A DNA stretch of 64,000 nt, from the NCBI GenBank assembly GCA_951217055.1, contig OX578277.1, positions 64,264,388 to 64,328,387 of the forward strand. Direction: 5' to 3'. The DNA comes from Gerris lacustris (taxonomy: Eukaryota; Arthropoda; Insecta; Hemiptera; Gerridae). Both the position numbers and the translations under genes were made by a program. This document shows, one piece after another, positions 35,165 through 47,246 of this stretch. The notes beneath the pieces are model-generated. The model saw nothing but the letters and a program-made list of their open reading frames with translations, made no database searches and was not told the DNA's origin. How positions within the stretch are numbered: position 1 is the first letter of the stretch; each line of letters starts with the position of its first letter.

Positions 35165-35720
35165 AAAAAGTATCGCACTAATTAATAATTATGTTAGCTT
35201 ATAACTTTTAAACAAATAAACGGAATTTTATAGGGGATTTTTATATTTGTTCCTTATTTTTTACTGGTTCCAACGATATGCTTTATGTCAAAAATGTATT
35301 TATACTTTCGGTATTATTTTACCGTCAAAGTTTCAAAAATCGATGACTTCAAAATATAAGCCAATGTCAAAATTTTATTTGGGGATTTGTTTGTCATACA
35401 GAGAGGTACATTCACGCCAAATTTCAACTCGTTCGGACCACTTTTCGATTTTTTTTAATTTTTGCTGACTCAGCAAACTGGGTTCAAGATGGCGGAAAAT
35501 GTTGATTTTACGGGAGGCACAACTATAAGTAAGGACTGATTTTTCAGCCAAGTTTCAATTCTCTAGGTTAAATACCCTGGGCGCTACGATGATAAAACAT
35601 ACAGACGTCACGCTTAAACTACTCAGGAGGACTTAAAAACACTCAAAACGGATAATTCAGTTTGAAATCTCGAAAACAATTATTTGAGTGGAAACATAAA
35701 TTTTCCTACCATAGGATAGG
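35165..35720 (+). repeat. Repeat shared with 27301-28070
   Basis: GCTGACTCAGCAAACTGGGTT, GTAAGGACTGATTTTTCAGC and AAGTTTCAATTCTCTAGG match the earlier copy in order and orientation. Confidence 0.55.
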
Positions 35721-35929
35721 AAAAGTAATAATGTAATTAAAAAAATAATGTAATGTATTTATTATAGTGAAATAAAAATACTTCATTCATTTAAAACTTG
35801 GTTTATTTTACTACTTTGGTTACTTTATTATATTTTCGAATGTGTCAAGAACAGTTTCAGAAGTTACATACTCTCCTAGAAAAGTCTGGTAAGTAAATTA
35901 ATAGTCTGGGTGACGCATATCATATACAG

Positions 35930-36170
35930 AAAATTACACTCCAGAACAAGATAAATCAATTGACCAATAGGTTCGTCGGTCATTTTGCTTCCAGTCTGCC
36001 ACGAACTCTGAGGAAAATACAACTGCAAATCTGACCGCCGCGGACTGAATATATCCGCCGCAGACAGCCGCCCCTGTTTGACCAGGATAATACAATAATA
36101 CAGACCAAAAAAGGCCGCGGCGGAACAAAGCCGCGGACAGTCACCTTTCTGTTTGGTCGAGCCTTAAACC
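35930..36170. repeat. GC-rich block, probable MITE remnant
   Basis: Very GC-rich for this window: GACCGCCGCGGACTG, ATATCCGCCGCAGACAGCCG and GGCCGCGGCGGAACAAAGCC, with internal inverted CCGCGG pairs, ending GTTTGGTCGAGCC. The two minus-strand frames here (64 and 86 residues) have no domain. Termini not resolved. Confidence 0.4.
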
Positions 36171-38285
36171 TGTATTTATTTTCATTAAATTCATTTTTTT
36201 TATTAAAAACAAACATTCCTGGGTTAGACAAAACATCCAAAATGTTAGTTTACTTATTTAAACTAAATCTATTAAAAGGGCACAGGAAGGTAATAGTACC
36301 GTGGTGATCTAATAGAATGAAGAGTAATAATTATACATTCTACAAAAAAAGCCTAATAATCTACTTTTGTCACATGAATTATACATTATACCCGATCATT
36401 TTAAAATAAATATGAATATTATTAGGTAATTATAATAAATTATGAGTCTATTAATATAAAAATAATTCTAAATGTCCTACTTAAGAAAAAATAAATTTTA
36501 AAATGTCTATTTAATTAAATAAACTGTGGAGTTTCGATTCATTTCAGTGAAATATGAGCATAATAATTTTAATATTATTGCTCGTTAAGAACTATAACTG
36601 TCGAGAGTTTAGTTTAAAGTAGCCGAGGGAAGATGATATAATAGATTACATATGTTGCAGGGGACCAGGGAATGGTATATATTTATCTATTTATTTGTTA
36701 CAGGTATCGATTTTATTTACCTAATTTTAGTATATCTAAATTACCTCTATTAATTCAAATGTCCTTTTAAAATTATAAATAGTTAAATTTAGACTACAAG
36801 TATGTAGGTACCTCTGAGATCAGTGAGATGAGTGGGTAGAAGTATTTTCTTTCCAACCAAAGAGAATCTTGAAAATTTTCTGTATAGGCCATTTTCGACA
36901 TTAGATCTTAGGAATCTGTAAATGTACAATGATAAATATTAGGTATCAAATGAGAAATCAGATGTTTATTTAACTAATTAACAATATTTATTAAGAGGTT
37001 AGTTCATCAATTTTCTTCAATTATTTTTACGTATATAACATGGTTTTAAGTAAAACAAGATTTGACACAAAAATTATAACATCTTAACATTAGGCAAGAC
37101 GAAAAATGAAAAAGGAAAAACTGATTTTATTAGTTCAGGCTCAGCTATTAGATCACTTTTTCCAATACCTCCCCGTGCGTCAAAGAGGTATCTTATGCTA
37201 CATACAAATAAATTTATTCAGTAAATTGTCTAATACTACATTAATATTAATAAGTCATCCCTAGTTTACTATATTTGTACAAAAATGACTAGGTATATAT
37301 TCAAAATAGGTCTGTATTTTCAATGCAGCATTAATAAAATAAGCATTTATGGTGAAAGACGATAAAAAGATTCATGTTAATTTCTGATTGATCTTAATTT
37401 TTCTTTCTTTAATCTTTAATCTATTGCCTCCACATTTTAACATTTAATACAAGCAGATAAAACAGATCTTGGCCCTTCATGGGCTGATGAGCCAGAAAGT
37501 TAGATAGATAGATAAACTTTAAACGTTATGGACTCTCTTAACAAAATCAGCTACTATATTTTATTATTATTGGCATTCCATTCTCATAAAATGTTTTTTC
37601 TTTATCCACGTAATTTCTTTTAATAGTGAAGCTTAATATCATTCTATGTTTGATATGCCATCTAAGATACAGAATTAATAATTGATTTTTATAACATCGA
37701 AATCAATAAATGAAATGCTTTCTTTCCAAGAATTATTATTAACAGCTCAATTCTTTATATTATTGTAGAGAAGTACAAGAAAAATCGCATTATATTCTTA
37801 ACCGTGTAATTGATCCATACATTTTTCAAGTTGTTGCCATTTTTTTCCTACCGACAAGTGCAGAGGATGATAAAGCCTAGGAAGAGCAATTAAGAGAGAC
37901 TTGAATTGAGTTGGCTTAGCCGTAGGGGGTTTGAATTTGTTGCGCTCTCAGTGAAATGGTGCGTGAAGACTGGGCAAAGTTGATAAAAGGAAACATTACT
38001 AATAATAGTTCCATAAATCCTCTCCATTGAGTTATGAATGAGTATAACTTGCTCTTGATAGAAATGTTGCATTACCTCTCCAATCATTTCTTATTTTATT
38101 AAACTAAACGTATTAAACAAATAAAATCACTTAAAATAATAATTAATATTTGATAAGCAATTACTTTTGGTAACTTTTTATTGGAAGGAATTACTATTCA
38201 TTTTCTAAGCACTCATCATCTATCTCATTTATGCATTAGAAATAAATTCGTCACAGAATCCACCATAAAAGGAAATATGGTCAAC
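36171..38285. other. AT-rich intergenic sequence
   Basis: 37473-37495 has a GGCCCTTCATGGGCTGATGAGCC inverted pair followed by (TAGA)n at 37501-37515. The rest is AT-rich, with no gene recognised. Confidence 0.35.
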
Positions 38286-38289
38286 TATA

Positions 38290-39800
38290 GTATAGCACAT
38301 AGCTTCCTCACGTCCTATGAAGGATGTATGTGTGTGGTCACGTGAGTATATAAAATTAGAACTCCACTGGGTATTAAACGTTTAGTTAGATGGACCAGTT
38401 TCGATTTCCAGGAAGGTCAAATTTATTTATATTCAATATTAAATGTGTGCAGACGGTCGAAATTAAAATGGCAACAATGAAGAGTTAATTATGGTCTAGC
38501 ATAAAAATATTATTAAATATGGTCAATTAGTTTTTAAGGTATATTAAATAACAATAATGTTTAATGACGGGCCTATATAGACAGACGCGAGACCCATTCG
38601 TTATTCAAAATCATCACATTGCTTCCCTTGCCATTGGTATCCTCGGATCAAGTTATTATGGCCAGTATAATTTCTTTTTTATCGTAATTTTTGTTAGAAA
38701 GATAGAGCATACAAAAATGGCCTTGAATATAAACTAGATCGATTGCTACAAAGGTATTCGTCGGACAGCCACCAAATATCAGAGTACACACCCTATCCTA
38801 GTTAATCATATTGTTGAACGTAGCTTTACATATTCTCCATCATTGGAAATATTGAGCAGGCTTGAGATGTGGATGATATTAATCCAAACCTGGGAGGACA
38901 AAATCAAAATAGTCTGGCAATTAGTGTGGCATAGCATTCTTGCGTCATATTGCTCATTTTAAAATGATATTTTGCTGATACAAACCATTGCCCTCCATTT
39001 ATTGAATCCCCTTTTTTAAAATCTATCATAATTGTTTTGATTTTTTACATGCATTAAAGCGTCAATTTAGCAATATTTAATGTACGCATGCGGTTAAAAT
39101 TAATCTGGAGCAATCGGTAGACCATTCAAATTTCTTAAAAATCAGATGATTACTTTTAAAGTAAAATAAAACTGTGCGCATTTGGAAGGGAAACCAATGG
39201 GCGCAGAAGTTTGAAACTTAAATGGTAACACACTAGTGAACTAATTATGACTAACCCCCTAAATTTAATTACATTCAGACGAGTAGGGGAAGGTATGTTG
39301 ATTTCGTTCTTCGGAACGAGCCCATTACTTCCGTTACCTTCGGTGAGCTGTAAGCTCGGAAGCAAAAATTGGATGGAACCTAATCTAAAATGGTCTGCGA
39401 TTTGTATGGCACATATTCTTCCTATTATTAGAAGAACCTCAAGAGATTTGGATCGGTTTAGAATCCCTGTTGTGCCCCTCTTATTTTTATTAAATTCTAA
39501 ATGTGTGCAAACGGTTGAAATCAATATGGGACCATTTATGGACTATTTTCGATAAACCATCCAAATTTCTTCATTATTGGAAGCGTACTTTTAAAGATAT
39601 AGTGGCTAATAAAAAAATTTGTACGCAGTTGGAAGAGAAACCAATGGCTGAAATTAATCAAAGGACCAAAAATAGGTTACTTACAACACCACAAAAATGA
39701 TCCCTAAGGCCAGAAAAGGAATATTTAATTCAGAGACATACAAAAAAACATTCTTCAAAATGTGTGTGGAAGCATTATGATGCTTCCAATATCTTCGGTA
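38290..39800. repeat. Nested family A fragments
   Basis: Fragments in both orientations: AGCACATAGCTTCCTCACGTCC (38295-38316), ACAGACGCGAGACCCATTC (38580), GTGTGGCATAGCATTCTTGC (38924), GCGCAGAAGTTTGAAACTTA (39201), CCGTTACCTTCGGTGAGC (39332-39349), GTGTGGAAGCATTATGATGC (39765). Frames at 39156-39700 are repeat translations. Confidence 0.6.
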
Positions 39801-40640
39801 CGCTTATTAATACATTTACTTCGTTGCTTAGTTATTTAGGGTTAAGTTTTTTTTGGTGGAATGTTTCAATACAATATGTAGATAAATTGTCAATCAACGC
39901 TTACCATTTAAAATGGTAAGCGCCCGTTCTATATTATTAGCTGCTCAGTTTAAAACTTTGGTATGATTCAAATGCATAAAAATGTTACACAAATACTTAA
40001 CGTTATAAAAATCTCAGTTTGAAGTAGGTATAGATTAGTACTATGAAGGAGAATAAGCAAAGCATGACTGGGAATACAGATAAAGGTTTAAAGAGCCCTA
40101 CTTGAAATCCTCTTGATATAAGATAAATGTTAAATAGATGCTCGTACCTAGTTCAACATTGTACAATCATTCAAACTTAGATCAGATTGCAAACAAAGCG
40201 ACTTCCTACATTGTCATTCACTACACAATTCTATGTGAATCAAGATGAATATAGATTCAGAAAGAGCTCATGAACAAACATTTATTTTTACCATAATATA
40301 GAAATAACAGTATTCACCAAAAATAATTAGTTTTTTAACTAACAAATCAATCAGGAAAACTCAGCTCATAGAATAATCAATTAAAAAAATAAAATAGGTT
40401 CTCTTGGCTATTAAACTTACATTTTAATAAATATATTTTTCTTGTACCACACAGCAATGGATAAAATCAGGATTGAATTTAATTTAAATTTTCCATTAAA
40501 AAGGAGAGGCTATTTTTCTGAAACGATTAGAAACAAATTTTATAAAATAACCAATCAATAATTGTCAATGATATTTATTGGTTCAAACGGTAAAATACAA
40601 CACTAATAAAATACAAATTTTGTTAAACTGTTCGTTTTAA
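39801..40640. other. AT-rich spacer
   Basis: A small inverted repeat CGCTTACCATTTAAAATGGTAAGCG lies at 39899-39923. Nothing else supported. Confidence 0.35.
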
Positions 40641-40644
40641 TGAC

Positions 40645-41157
40645 TTTACTTAGCCTAGTGTTTTCCATTTATTAGTTTTCGTATTTTCTTATGTACATTT
40701 TAATTATTATTGAACATTTCATCAAAATTGATCATTAAAATAACTTCTCCTCGGCGGGGAATCGAACCTGCCCTCTCTCCGTCCGCGCTTAAAGCTATTT
40801 TTTCAGGAACTAGATTTTTTCCGGCAAAACGGTTTATATCGTTAGATTAGAATGGACATTTTAGATTTTTTTTTTTTATCAAAATCGTCGGAACTATTTT
40901 CGAGATTTTATTTTTTTAATTAGAATTAGGGGGTAGCACCCCCAAATTTGGAGCTAAAATACATTTCTCGATTTAGCCTAGAGGTATGGTTTTTCTAAAC
41001 ACGTATGCCAAATTTCGTCAAAATTGGCCCTGTATTTTAGGCTCCACGCGTCTGCACGGACGACAGACGACAAACCATTTTTAAAAACCAGTTTTTGGAC
41101 TCAGATGACCTCAAAACGTATAAATCCATCAAAATTTCATTATATGAGAAAGTAAAA
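40645..41157 (-). repeat. Family B copy 6
   Basis: Reverse copy with CGGCGGGGAATCGAACCTGC, TTTTTTCCGGCAAAACGG, AGGCTCCACGCGTCTGCACG and TTATATGAGAAAGTAAAAAA. Confidence 0.8.
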
Positions 41158-41570
41158 AATGTTTTTTAAAAATCTGATGTCTTCTTTGCAGACATGTAGA
41201 AACCGGTTTAACGATTTTATTTAAAGAATCCTAAAATGTAGCCCATTTAAATACAAATCTAACCGTATAAGTCGTTTCCGGGAAAAATATAATTTCTGAG
41301 AAAGTAAATATTAATGTAAAGGGTGAGAGGTCGGGTTCAATTCCCTGTAAGGTAAAAATAATTATGATAGTAAATTTTGATCAAATTTTAATAATTGAAT
41401 TTGAACACAAAATCTTGAAATAACTAACAAATGTAAAACAATGGACCAAGTAATTATGTTACTGTTAAGCCCCCCATACTCGATCAAACATTTTGAGCAA
41501 AATGCTTGATTGTTTATGGGGGCCTTAATATGAGAAAGTTTAGTACGAGTTGTAAGGAACATATGTTTAC
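41158..41570 (+). repeat. Family B copy 7, head-to-head with copy 6
   Basis: Forward-orientation blocks (GCAGACATGTAGAAACCGG, AATGTAGCCCATTTAAATAC, GAGAGGTCGGGTTCAATTCC) abut the reverse copy, forming a ~900-bp imperfect inverted pair. Confidence 0.7.
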
Positions 41571-41647
41571 TATATTTAAAACGATTATTAATGATCATAT
41601 TTTGTTCAAATAACGTTGTTAAAATTGAACACCTTCTTTAATTTGTA

Positions 41648-41860
41648 TAAAATATTTTTTTTCTTTCTTGATGGATGTTGTAGGTGTTAAATAAAAATAC
41701 TATCAAAACTTGTTAGTTTTTATAAATATATTTATTATGAGACGTTTCGACCTCTCTTATAAGGTCATTATCATATATATTTATGAAAACTAACAGGTTT
41801 TGATAGTATTTTTATTTAACATCCACAACATCCATCAAGAAAGAAAAAATATATTTTATA
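41648..41860. mobile_element. Foldback MITE, ~70-bp inverted arms
   Basis: TTTCTTTCTTGATGGATGTT...AATACTATCAAAACTTGTTA (41650-41715) is answered in inverse by AACTAACAGGTTTTGATAGT...CATCCATCAAGAAAGAAA (41788-41850). The loop carries GAGACGTTTCGACCTC. No coding. Confidence 0.8.
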
Positions 41861-42096
41861 AAGATCATATTTAGTACAGAAAATATCGATATAAGATTTC
41901 ACAATGAGGAGTTAAAAATATCTTATCAAAGAGAACTAGAGATAAATCTGAATTTAACAAAGTAAGACGAAAATCCAATAATACTATTTAAAAATTTGTT
42001 AATTTCTTCACATAGGGTGTAGAGCTTGATTGAGTGTGAAACATTGTTTTTAGAAGCAAAAAAGCCATAAAAATATTTTGAATATACATTTCTTAA

Positions 42097-42387
42097 GGCG
42101 GCCATACACGAAGAGGTTTGGACTGATCAGTCCAAACAAAGAGGAATTCCTGAAAGAGACTGAAGGCGGTTTGAGGCCACCTTTGGACTGCAACCCAGAA
42201 ATTCACAATTTTATTTATTTTTTTCGCGTTGAGGCCGAAACGCAGGACGGAACTACGCTGAGTTGACGACAGTCAGCCTCTAGGATTTTTGAAGTTTGTG
42301 AAATTTTTGAAGTGTGAAGTGAGAGAAAGCCACCGAGGAAATCCCGAAGGCTTTTTCGGGAGGATTTTCTTTTCGTGTATGGCCACT
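42097..42387. mobile_element. TTAA-flanked MITE (piggyBac-like)
   Basis: 291 bp bounded by TTAA at 42093-42096 and 42388-42391. Ends GGCGGCCATACACGAA and TTCGTGTATGGCCACT are inverted repeats differing at two positions. The TTAA duplication suggests piggyBac-type cut-and-paste; a 3-bp (TTA/TAA) Harbinger-type duplication is also possible. The 62-residue frame is not transposase. Confidence 0.75.
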
Positions 42388-42391
42388 TTAA

Positions 42392-42985
42392 TGTGATTTA
42401 GTTCTGACATTTTTGGACAAATACATTAATGCACCCTAAGTAATTAGCTAATTTATAATTATAATTTATATTATATGTCCTCCGTATTTTGCAGATGTAT
42501 GATTACTAAAAATCTTTTAACCAAAAAGGTGTCATAGCTCTAAATTGGTTAAAGTAAGTAAAGTTTTTGTTGGGCTATTTATTCAGACTAGTAGACGGAT
42601 GTGAGTCTAATCCCTATATCGCTATCTCACTTAAATAAGAATAAGAGATTAACTCCAAATACAAATTTGGAACTGATGATGACCTATTACAATAAGGTTA
42701 AAATTGTAATTTTACTGATTAATATTTGAACCAATGCTTATTGGCCAATTGCTAGTTCGTGAAAAAAAAATGTGGAAAGACATGAGTAGGATTTCTTTCA
42801 TTATGGACACTATTGAAGCAAATGATGTTACTATATTTTATATAATTTTAAGTAAATTTTTCTTACTAATTTGAAAGGTAGATATTATTGCACTTTCTCG
42901 ACCGTTCAAGTTATTTTTCCAAATTTCTTCACGACGAAATTGGTAATCCTGCTAATACAATTATCACTTAGCTTTTGTGATCAAA
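42392..42985. other. AT-rich spacer
   Basis: No feature supported. Confidence 0.35.
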
Positions 42986-42989
42986 CTCA

Positions 42990-43215
42990 ATGACATAAAT
43001 GCATTCGCTTATTCCTGAACGGGATTCAGGGATAAATCCACGAATAGGGTTCGACGATTGTCCCTTCGCCTTCAGCCATAAAACTAGGGCTTTAACGCAT
43101 TTCCTTATTTCCCTTTGTTACAGAATACGCTGCTCCCCCCGACCGAAGTCTAACCACGCGTCAACCCTCCGCCACTCCCCCGTATTCTATTCTTATTTAG
43201 AACAGAATATACTTA
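42990..43215. promoter_or_regulatory. Unique moderate-GC island 3 kb upstream of ftz
   Basis: Non-repetitive, C-rich block (TGTCCCTTCGCCTTCAGCCA, CCCCCGACCGAAGTC, CTCCGCCACTCCCCC) including GCCATAAAACT, a Hox-like TTTAT site. The 79-residue frame has no domain. Best positional candidate for an upstream ftz enhancer. Confidence 0.35.
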
Positions 43216-43796
43216 CTATACTTCTCTCTTCTAAGTGATTAATCGTACATCTAGACATACATCGGAACCTATTGTTACACTAACCGCTCACCTTTCAAAC
43301 CAACACACAAACTGCTATCACCCCTCGAAAAAAAATCATATGCGTAAAAAAAATTGTTTGATATTTTTTTAATTATTCACTGAATATATAATTTTATATA
43401 ACATATATACATGTCATTTTCATTGTTAATCTATAAAACAAAATGTTTTATTTTTACTATTCTCGTATTAAGTAAATAGAATATTTCTTTGATTAAATAT
43501 TTTATAAAAAAAAAAAAAAAATTGAAGCTTATTTTAGATAAAATTAATAAATTTATAGAAATACTTTTTTTTATAATTATATTATAAATAGTTAATAATT
43601 TTAATACAATTGATACTAACAAAAAATTAATAAAAAGAAATGACTGTATCGGACTACTAGTTTCTAGATAATAAGGGTTATTTTTTGCGTTCTCGTTGAT
43701 AATTTGTCTTAATAGATCACTCTCTAGTGGTGTAGATTAGTGGTTCTCATCCCTTTATAGAAATTGAATCCAGATCATTATTAGCATAGAGAATAG
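43216..43796. other. AT-rich spacer
   Basis: No feature supported. Confidence 0.35.
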
Positions 43797-44031
43797 GGCA
43801 CTTCTTTAGATTGTTACTCCCTTTATAATAAAAACAGAGGGGAGTAATCATTTTAAGAAGGTGTACGGAATGTTCTTCTCTAGACTGTTACTCCCCTTAT
43901 CAAAACAGAAGTGGCATATTCCTTTGTCCCAAAGTATATTGGACTAAACATCCCTTTTTGTTAATAGTTATTTAGTCAAAGTCATTTTCATTCTAAAACA
44001 ACATAGGGGAGTAACAATCTAATGAAGTACC
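43797..44031 (+). mobile_element. Family D MITE, copy 1 (8-bp target duplication)
   Basis: Ends GGCACTTCTTTAGATTGTTA and the inverse of GGTACTTCATTAGATTGTTA. Flanks GAGAATAG (43789-43796) and GGGAATAG (44032-44039) agree at 7 of 8 positions. An internal copy of the end motif (TCTAGACTGTTACTCCCC) lies near 43892. Merlin- or hAT-like by duplication length and GG ends. Confidence 0.8.
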
Positions 44032-44039
44032 GGGAATAG

Positions 44040-45719
44040 ATCATTATTCGTTCTTTGGTATGCGTCTTAAACCTGTTCGAAACACTGGACCCTAAAGATA
44101 ATTTCAAAAATATTGTAATTAGTAATCTTCTAAACAAACACAATACCTATGCGGATTCATAAAATGGTCATTCAAAAAGCAATCTAATAATATAGTTAAT
44201 GGCTGTTTAATACAAAAAAACACGTTTTACAGAACATATACAAAAATATACATTTTTAATTTTTGATGTAATGAGGTACCTACCTACAAGAAAGAAAAGG
44301 CAATATAATTTTCTACAAAACTATGCGCATGTTTCTTGATTAGGTATAGTTAAAATTACTGTTAGGAAGGCTTAAATGGTAACATAAAACTTTGAACCTT
44401 TGTACGCACATTTCCTGTAATAAAATATTTTCGTTGTGATTAAGGGTAAGGATTAATAGACTCTGCATAGTTGATTGTTAATTTATTTTCAAAATATTAC
44501 AGTTCATGAATTTTGATTTTGAGATTGGCTTGAAATAATTGAATTTTTTAGGTTACAGAAAAGTTATCGAGTATCGAGTGGCATGAGAAATTTCCTAGGT
44601 CCGTGTGGCCAGGAGGCAGCGTTGCTCAGGGGTTAGAAACCCATTGTTTGAATCCCGTGTCTAAGCTCCCACACGCTTTTCTATCGACACCCAACAAGGC
44701 CTTTTTTCCATTAATAATCTTCCCTAGATCTTTATTACTTTTTTTCAATCTTTCCGCGAGGTTTTTAACATTTAAAGGAAGTAGCAATGTTAGAAAATAT
44801 GAACGATACGATGCATATTAAGAATAAAGCTAATAATATTGCTACTTACAAATGTAAAAGTTCATAAAAACTAGACCGTGGTTTTCCATTGTAAAACTAT
44901 GAACGACTTGCTCTAATGTTGTTTATAATATATATGTGTGTGTGTGTCTACACATCCTTAAACAAGCCCTACATTTTTTAACAGGTTAAAAATATGTGAA
45001 CATATATCTACACTTGCACGTTTAATATTTAGGTAATAAAGCATCTAAAAATATTTTTTATGAAGCTTTTGGTCTTGTTAAGTAGAATAATTTAAAAAAA
45101 TCAACTAAAACTAAAGATTAGATGATATTTGTCGACAAACAGCGTTTATTTATTAAAAAAAGGTAACAACCTAAAATGTCGAGACAACAGAATTGATCAA
45201 GATATATATGATTGATCTATCCTTTTTACTTTATGTTATTATTGAACTATAATGCACTACTAACTAAAATGCAGACTGTGTATATTATTAAAGGCCAATT
45301 TTGTTTAGCTGATTCAAATAATTGTATATTTTTATATATGTGCCATTTAAATGAAGTATTAGAAACATAACAAGTCTGCTGATATTTTCTTAATTTTTAT
45401 TAAAATATATCAGCGAAGTTTATTCTTTTAGAAATAAATTCGTTGCCATTATTCCTAGTAGTTGCATAGTATGAAGAAATCGCCATAGTGGGTAATCAAT
45501 TCTCCCTAATTTACAAATTTTTAAAAGTTTAATTATTCAAATGTTTATTTAATAATGCTGCAATGATTAAAGAAACTGCTCAAAATAAAGCAAATTATCT
45601 TTAATGATTTTTAATTTTAAATGAAATAGCATTATAATTCTTGAATAATTTAAAATCGATAAATCTTGTGTTAGGTAATCTGATACCTTTAACTCGGATG
45701 CATTAAAATATTTATTTAA
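44040..45719. other. AT-rich upstream region of ftz
   Basis: 44610-44690 has a tRNA-like stretch (GTTGCTCAGGGGTTAGAAAC and TTTGAATCCCGTGTC), perhaps a SINE head. A short (TG)n lies at 44936-44949. The rest is AT-rich and apparently unique up to the promoter island. Confidence 0.35.
44618..44672 (+). pseudogene. tRNA-like fragment
   Basis: A-box-like GTTGCTCAGGGGTTAGA and B-box-like GTTTGAATCCC at short spacing, without recognisable anticodon arm or acceptor pairing. Possibly a tRNA-derived SINE head. Confidence 0.3.
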
Positions 45720-46186
45720 ACTGTTTATGAAAGTCCGCTAGTCGAAATGAAGCTTGTCATTGGTTGTATTAGAAGGGGCTGCATTGAAAGCTTAGGCAGG
45801 CGGCCCAAGTGAATCAGTAGAGGGTGGGGTGGGGGTTGGTGTATTGGTGACACAATGGAGGGTGCCAGATGTCTAGGGGTGACCAAATACAATGCCCGTA
45901 CCCTACCCCCACTCCTACGACCGTACACACTCGTTTTTACTTGGATACACACAAATCATTTAAGCACTGAACTCCGGTCCGGTTGCAACGATCAAAAAGT
46001 TTTTTCCTCGATTCGTCTCAGTTAATTTTTTCTTAAGGGTTTTGATTCTGTCTTTTAATCAAAGGGGTACTTTTCAACATCGGATGTTTGTAGATCAGTA
46101 GGTCGTCGCCGTAAAAAAAGGGTGAACCGTGTGATGAGCATGATAAATTCGAGTTGAATAGGATCTAAATAAAAGGGTATTTGGAT
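45720..46186 (+). promoter_or_regulatory. ftz promoter and 5' UTR region
   Basis: A stretch clearly less AT-rich than its surroundings lies directly upstream of the ftz start codon. It contains purine/pyrimidine blocks (GTGGGGTGGGGGTTGG near 45825; CCCTACCCCCACTCC near 45900) and a good arthropod initiator TCAGTT at 46018-46023, which would give a ~167-nt 5' UTR. No TATA box lies 25-35 nt upstream of that initiator. The TATA-like AAATAAAAGGG at 46167-46177 is too close to the ATG to serve it. The region assignment is firm; the exact start site is inferred. Confidence 0.5.
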
Positions 46187-46757
46187 ATGAGTATCTTCGC
46201 GAGCGGGATGGAGGGCGAGCATTATTGGGCCCCCGATTACGGTTACTCTCAGTACGGTTACGGTAATTATGATTTTCAGAATAATTACTGCGGTCAAAAT
46301 AGTCCGATTGTCAAGAGCGAACCGACGCTTGAGAAGCAGGAAACTTCGATTTTAGAAAGAGCTCTGACGTCAAACGATTTTTCACCTTCACAAAAAGACT
46401 TCAACGGATTTGCAAAACAGGACTTCAGATCATTTCAACAATACAAAGAGGCGCCCGTTGTTAAGGATCAACTTCAACCACCCAGACAGTTTCAACAGGC
46501 TCCGGTCGTCAGAACTCAAGAGACGACTAAAACAGGTTACCAGACGTCACTTGGCTTTCAAGGTCAAGTTGAATGTGACGGCTACTCTCAGCAAGGATGG
46601 TCCAGTATCACTCCTCAGAATCCTTTTAACGAAGACAACAATAATGGATCGCCTCATAAGAACACCTCGACTAAACCGAACCAGAAACAATCTCAATCTC
46701 AGTCAGCCCAGGACCAGTCAAACATTTACCCTTGGATGAAGTCTTCAACTCATTCAG
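46187..46757 (+). CDS. ftz: fushi tarazu (Hox-class homeobox), exon 1
   Basis: First coding exon, residues 1-190 plus the first base of codon 191. The open frame runs back to a TAA at 46166; 46187 is the first ATG (G at -3), with a second possible start at 46208 (MEGEHYW). The N-terminus is rich in Tyr and Gly (residues ~13-32, motifs YWAPDYGYSQYGYG). Residues 42-45 read VKSE, a SUMO-type psi-K-x-E site. Residues 55-61 are ILERALT, where Drosophila Ftz has its LXXLL FTZ-F1 box (LRALLT); here it is L-x-x-A-L, so degenerate. A Gln/Ser-rich stretch (about 165-180) precedes the Hox hexapeptide YPWM at residues 181-184, which binds Extradenticle/Pbx. The exon ends ...CATTCAG with donor GTAAAA at 46758. 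Inferred role: nuclear transcription factor in segmentation and/or neural patterning. ftz is preferred over Antp, Ubx, abd-A or Scr from the homeodomain arm and C-terminus; a diverged Antp-class paralogue is the main alternative. Confidence 0.93.
46558..46566 (+). promoter_or_regulatory. FTZ-F1 (NR5A)-type binding site inside ftz exon 1
   Basis: TCAAGGTCA is a perfect match to the NR5A/FTZ-F1 monomer element. It lies within the codons for F-Q-G-Q-V of ftz itself. A 9-mer is expected by chance roughly once per two such windows on both strands, so the match is suggestive only. Confidence 0.3.
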
Positions 46758-47246
46758 GTAAAATAAAATATGCAAATTAATTAGGTACTAAAATAGTACT
46801 ATTAATTACTTTATAAATGTTATTTTAGCATTTTTAGGTGACTAACTATACTTAGTATTTATAAATAATATTTGGCCTCTCAAAAAAAAAAAAACCACTT
46901 CCAATAAAACTAAATATGTATAGTAAATATATATAGTGCATTTGTTTGTTTATAAATCATAGTTAGTGTATTACAGTGCAGTAATATTTGTTTTGTTTTG
47001 TTTCGACATTGCGTATAATGCCACACTCAATAAAATAGCTTTAAACATCTAGTCATCATATTAATTAAATAAGAAATTTACGGTACACAAATAATAGAAA
47101 ATGCTTTGTGCTTACTAATTTATTTTTATTTTCTTTATCATTAATGCATGTTATACATAACGATGTTTAATAAATACATTTTAATATATTTGTTTAAAAT
47201 AAACTCAAGCTTAACATTACTTTTTAAACAAAGCCATAGTGAAAAT

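Noticed and set aside
39156..39555. Overlapping 122- and 102-residue frames
   Set aside because: They lie in family A repeat fragments, open on both strands.
46167..46177. TATA box AAATAAAAGGG for ftz
   Set aside because: Only ~10-20 nt before the ATG, so a start 30 nt downstream would fall inside the coding region.
46181..46186. TTG at 46181 as the ftz start
   Set aside because: Not an ATG; the first ATG is at 46187 in the same frame.
46055..46297. Minus-strand 80-residue frame over the ftz start
   Set aside because: Antisense shadow of promoter and exon 1.
46410..46739. 109-residue frame overlapping ftz exon 1
   Set aside because: Shadow frame of the real exon, with no domain.
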